NCBI GenBank assembly: GCA_017625255.1
Contig: JAGALK010000009.1
Span: 1-43,898 of the forward strand
Reading direction: 5' to 3'
DNA length: 43,898 bases
DNA from: Lachnospiraceae bacterium
GTDB lineage: Bacteria; Bacillota; Clostridia; Lachnospirales; Lachnospiraceae
A model generated the notes under the pieces. It was not told where the DNA came from and searched no databases. It saw nothing but the letters and a program-made list of their open reading frames with translations. The first letter of the stretch is position 1; every line of letters starts with the position of its first letter. Positions 41,641 through 43,898 of this stretch are shown here, piece by piece. The translations under genes were made by a program, and so were the position numbers.

Positions 41641-43898
41641 ATGGAAGAAAGAAAAGACATAAGTGTATATACACCAATGATGCAGCAGTACTTAAAAACC
41701 AAAGAAGAATACCATGATTGTATCCTTTTTTATCGTTTGGGAGATTTTTATGAAATGTTCTTTGAGGATGCAAAGGTTGTATCTAAAGAATTAGAATTGA
41801 CTCTGACTGGCAAAAGCTGTGGAACTGAGGAAAGAGCTCCTATGTGTGGAGTACCTTACCATGCAGCAGATACTTATTTGAATCGTCTGGTAAAAAAAGG
41901 CTATAAAGTAGCTATCTGCGAGCAGGTAGAAGATCCTAAAACGGCAAAAGGACTTGTAAAAAGAGAGGTTGTCCGTATTGTGACTCCGGGAACGACCACA
42001 GATAGTCAGGCATTGGATGAGACAAAAAATAATTATATTATGTGTATTGTATATCTGGCAGATAAGTATGGTATTTCCATTGCAGATGTCAGCACAGGAG
42101 ATTATTATGTAACAGAAGTAGATTCTGAACGCAAGCTCTTAGATGAGATTAATAAATATATGCCGACAGAAATTATCTGCAATGAAGCCTTTTATATGAG
42201 TGGCGTAGATTTGGAAGATATTCGCAGTCGTCTTGGTATTTGTATCAGTGCATTAGAAGCATGGTATTTTAGTGATGATACAGCAATAGGCACTTTAAAG
42301 ACGCATTTTCATATACATAGCTTAGAAGGTCTTGGATTAAATGACTTTTTATGTGGGAGTATTGCAGCCGGCTCATTGTTAAAATATCTTTATGAAACAC
42401 AGAAAAATTCTCTTGCCCATATGTCGGAAATTCATCCTTATATCAGTGGCAAATTTATGATTATTGACAGCTCTACCCGTAGAAATTTAGAACTGGTAGA
42501 AACCCTTAGGGAAAAAACAAAAAGAGGTTCATTGCTTTGGGTATTAGATAAAACCAAAACGGCAATGGGGGCACGAATGCTGCGTTCTTTTATAGAACAG
42601 CCATTAATTGAAAAAAGCGAAATTGAAGCCCGTTTAAATGCAATTGATTCCTTGAATACGCATGCTATTACAAGAGAGGAATTGAGGGAATACTTAAATC
42701 CTATTTATGATTTAGAAAGATTGATTACCCGTGTAACCTATCAGACAGCAAATCCCAGAGATTTAATTGCATTTAAAAACTCTATTCGTATGCTTCCTGC
42801 AATTAAATGCTTATTGGAGGATTTTTCTGATACACTTTTGACAGATATCAAAGAAAATTTAGATACCTTAGAAGATATTTATACAATTATAGAAAATTGT
42901 ATAAAGGATGAGCCGCCAATTCTGGTACATGAGGGAGATATCATCAAAGAAGGATATTCTCAAGAGGTTGACCGATTACGCAAGGCTAAAACTGATGGGA
43001 AAAAATGGTTGGCAGAATTAGAAGCAAAGGAAAGAGAAAAAACAGGTATTAAAAATTTAAAAATAAAATATAACAAGGTTTTTGATTATTATCTGGAAGT
43101 GACCAATTCATACAAAGATTTAGTGCCGGATTATTATGTCAGAAGGCAGACATTATCAGGTGCGGAACGCTATATTACACCGGAATTAAAAGAACTGGAA
43201 ACTAAAATTTTAGGCGCAGAAGAAAAATTGGTTGGTTTAGAATATGAATTGTTTAAAGAAGTAAGAGAACTGGTGGCAAAAGAAGTTACCCGTATCCAAA
43301 AAACAGCCAAAGCTGTAGCTAAAATAGATGTATTAGCATCCTTAGCTTATGTTGCAGAGCAGAATCATTTTTGTCGTCCTAAATTAAATACTACAGGAAC
43401 AATTCAGATTAAAGGCGGACGCCATCCGGTAGTAGAAAAAATGATTCATAACGATATGTTTATTAGCAATGATACTTATCTGGATAATAACAAGCATCGT
43501 ATTTCTATTATTACCGGTCCGAATATGGCTGGTAAATCTACCTATATGCGGCAAACTGCATTAATTGTCCTAATGGCGCAAATCGGAAGCTTTGTTCCTG
43601 CGGATTCTGCCAATATTGGGATTGTAGACCGTATCTTTACAAGAGTAGGTGCATCGGATGATCTTGCCAGCGGACAAAGTACCTTCATGGTAGAAATGAC
43701 AGAGGTTGCCAATATATTGCGAAATGCCACATCCAATTCTCTTTTGGTATTGGATGAAATCGGTCGTGGTACAAGTACCTTTGATGGGTTGAGTATTGCA
43801 TGGGCTGTCGTAGAGCATATCAGCAATCCAAAGCTGTTAGGAGCAAAAACTTTATTTGCGACCCATTACCATGAGCTGACAGAGTTAGAGGGAAAATT
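41641..43898 (+). CDS. mutS: DNA mismatch repair protein MutS (partial, cut by window edge)
   Basis: MutS recognises base mismatches and small loops and passes the signal to MutL. The open frame from ATG 41641 (behind AGGTGAGAAAG) holds the mismatch-binding Phe-x-Glu in RLGDFYEMFFEDA near residues 35-47, the connector and lever parts, and the ATPase with Walker A ITGPNMAGKSTYMRQ near 625-638 and Walker B LLVLDEIGRGTSTFDG near 701-716. It runs to the last base, with about 752 codons present of the usual 850-890; only the C-terminal part is missing. No frameshift is seen. mutL is expected just beyond the edge. Confidence 0.96.
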   Translation, partial: MEERKDISVYTPMMQQYLKTKEEYHDCILFYRLGDFYEMFFEDAKVVSKELELTLTGKSCGTEERAPMCGVPYHAADTYLNRLVKKGYKVAICEQVEDPKTAKGLVKREVVRIVTPGTTTDSQALDETKNNYIMCIVYLADKYGISIADVSTGDYYVTEVDSERKLLDEINKYMPTEIICNEAFYMSGVDLEDIRSRLGICISALEAWYFSDDTAIGTLKTHFHIHSLEGLGLNDFLCGSIAAGSLLKYLYETQKNSLAHMSEIHPYISGKFMIIDSSTRRNLELVETLREKTKRGSLLWVLDKTKTAMGARMLRSFIEQPLIEKSEIEARLNAIDSLNTHAITREELREYLNPIYDLERLITRVTYQTANPRDLIAFKNSIRMLPAIKCLLEDFSDTLLTDIKENLDTLEDIYTIIENCIKDEPPILVHEGDIIKEGYSQEVDRLRKAKTDGKKWLAELEAKEREKTGIKNLKIKYNKVFDYYLEVTNSYKDLVPDYYVRRQTLSGAERYITPELKELETKILGAEEKLVGLEYELFKEVRELVAKEVTRIQKTAKAVAKIDVLASLAYVAEQNHFCRPKLNTTGTIQIKGGRHPVVEKMIHNDMFISNDTYLDNNKHRISIITGPNMAGKSTYMRQTALIVLMAQIGSFVPADSANIGIVDRIFTRVGASDDLASGQSTFMVEMTEVANILRNATSNSLLVLDEIGRGTSTFDGLSIAWAVVEHISNPKLLGAKTLFATHYHELTELEGK

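Noticed and set aside
41549..41773. Open frame on the - strand over the start of mutS
   Set aside because: Opposes the clear mutS start and the end of the preceding gene; no ribosome site.

Overview
The window is about 44 kb of low-GC chromosome from a Gram-positive, spore-forming anaerobe of the Clostridia, most likely a Lachnospiraceae-type gut bacterium. Support comes from the Cys/Gly-rich small spore-type protein at the left edge, the sporulation pair yqfC-yqfD, a Re-type citrate synthase homologue beside a eukaryotic-type NADP isocitrate dehydrogenase, the fhs-folD one-carbon genes, Rex, and the alr-mazF neighbourhood. Nearly all genes run on the + strand with strong GGAGG ribosome sites; only the cysteine-rich gene (154-378) and xpt (25364-25939) are on the - strand. 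The last gene, mutS, runs off the right edge. I saw no tRNA, rRNA, CRISPR array, transposase or integrase.

Layout. 1-563: two hairpin terminators, a tiny Cys/Gly-rich protein, and a consensus promoter overlapped by a GntR-type palindrome. 564-3898: an operon of Re-citrate synthase, a FadR-type GntR regulator and NADP isocitrate dehydrogenase, which with an aconitase encoded elsewhere would make 2-oxoglutarate for glutamate synthesis. 3902-6534: an ABC-F ATPase and the redox sensor Rex. 6605-9057: a two-gene accessory cassette (UDG-fold-like protein plus KAP P-loop NTPase) with a 1-nt stop/start overlap. 9087-13603: NAD(P)HX repair enzyme, alanine racemase, a MazF toxin with no adjacent antitoxin, and a CNNM/CorC membrane protein. 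13648-17221: YebC, MetY and glycogen synthase. 17312-25303: ClpP-like TepA protease, UppP, FtsK/SpoIIIE, Fhs, FolD and a zinc-ribbon/TPR membrane protein, ending in a 20-bp bidirectional terminator shared with xpt.

25364-28796: xpt and a large secreted FN3 protein fire from divergent, interleaved promoters, followed by rlmH. 28882-32706 is a second accessory stretch: an AAA-like/PD-(D/E)XK protein, a small gene that looks broken by one extra A, a methyltransferase preceded by a leader with mutually exclusive hairpins and a possible seven-codon leader peptide, a membrane-anchored hypothetical, and a VOC protein. 32750-43898 returns to conserved genes: pdp, yqfC, yqfD, phoH, ybeY, a DUF3048 lipoprotein, a small membrane protein whose start codon lies inside a hairpin loop, two FAD proteins and mutS.

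Most noteworthy: (1) the attenuator-like leader at 30925-31135 before the methyltransferase; (2) the KAP NTPase/UDG-like pair, which is organised like an accessory, possibly defensive, module; (3) the hairpin-enclosed start near 38347; (4) the self-contained operator/promoter of the citrate branch operon; (5) the orphan MazF. All functional readings are from sequence inspection only; no database search was possible.
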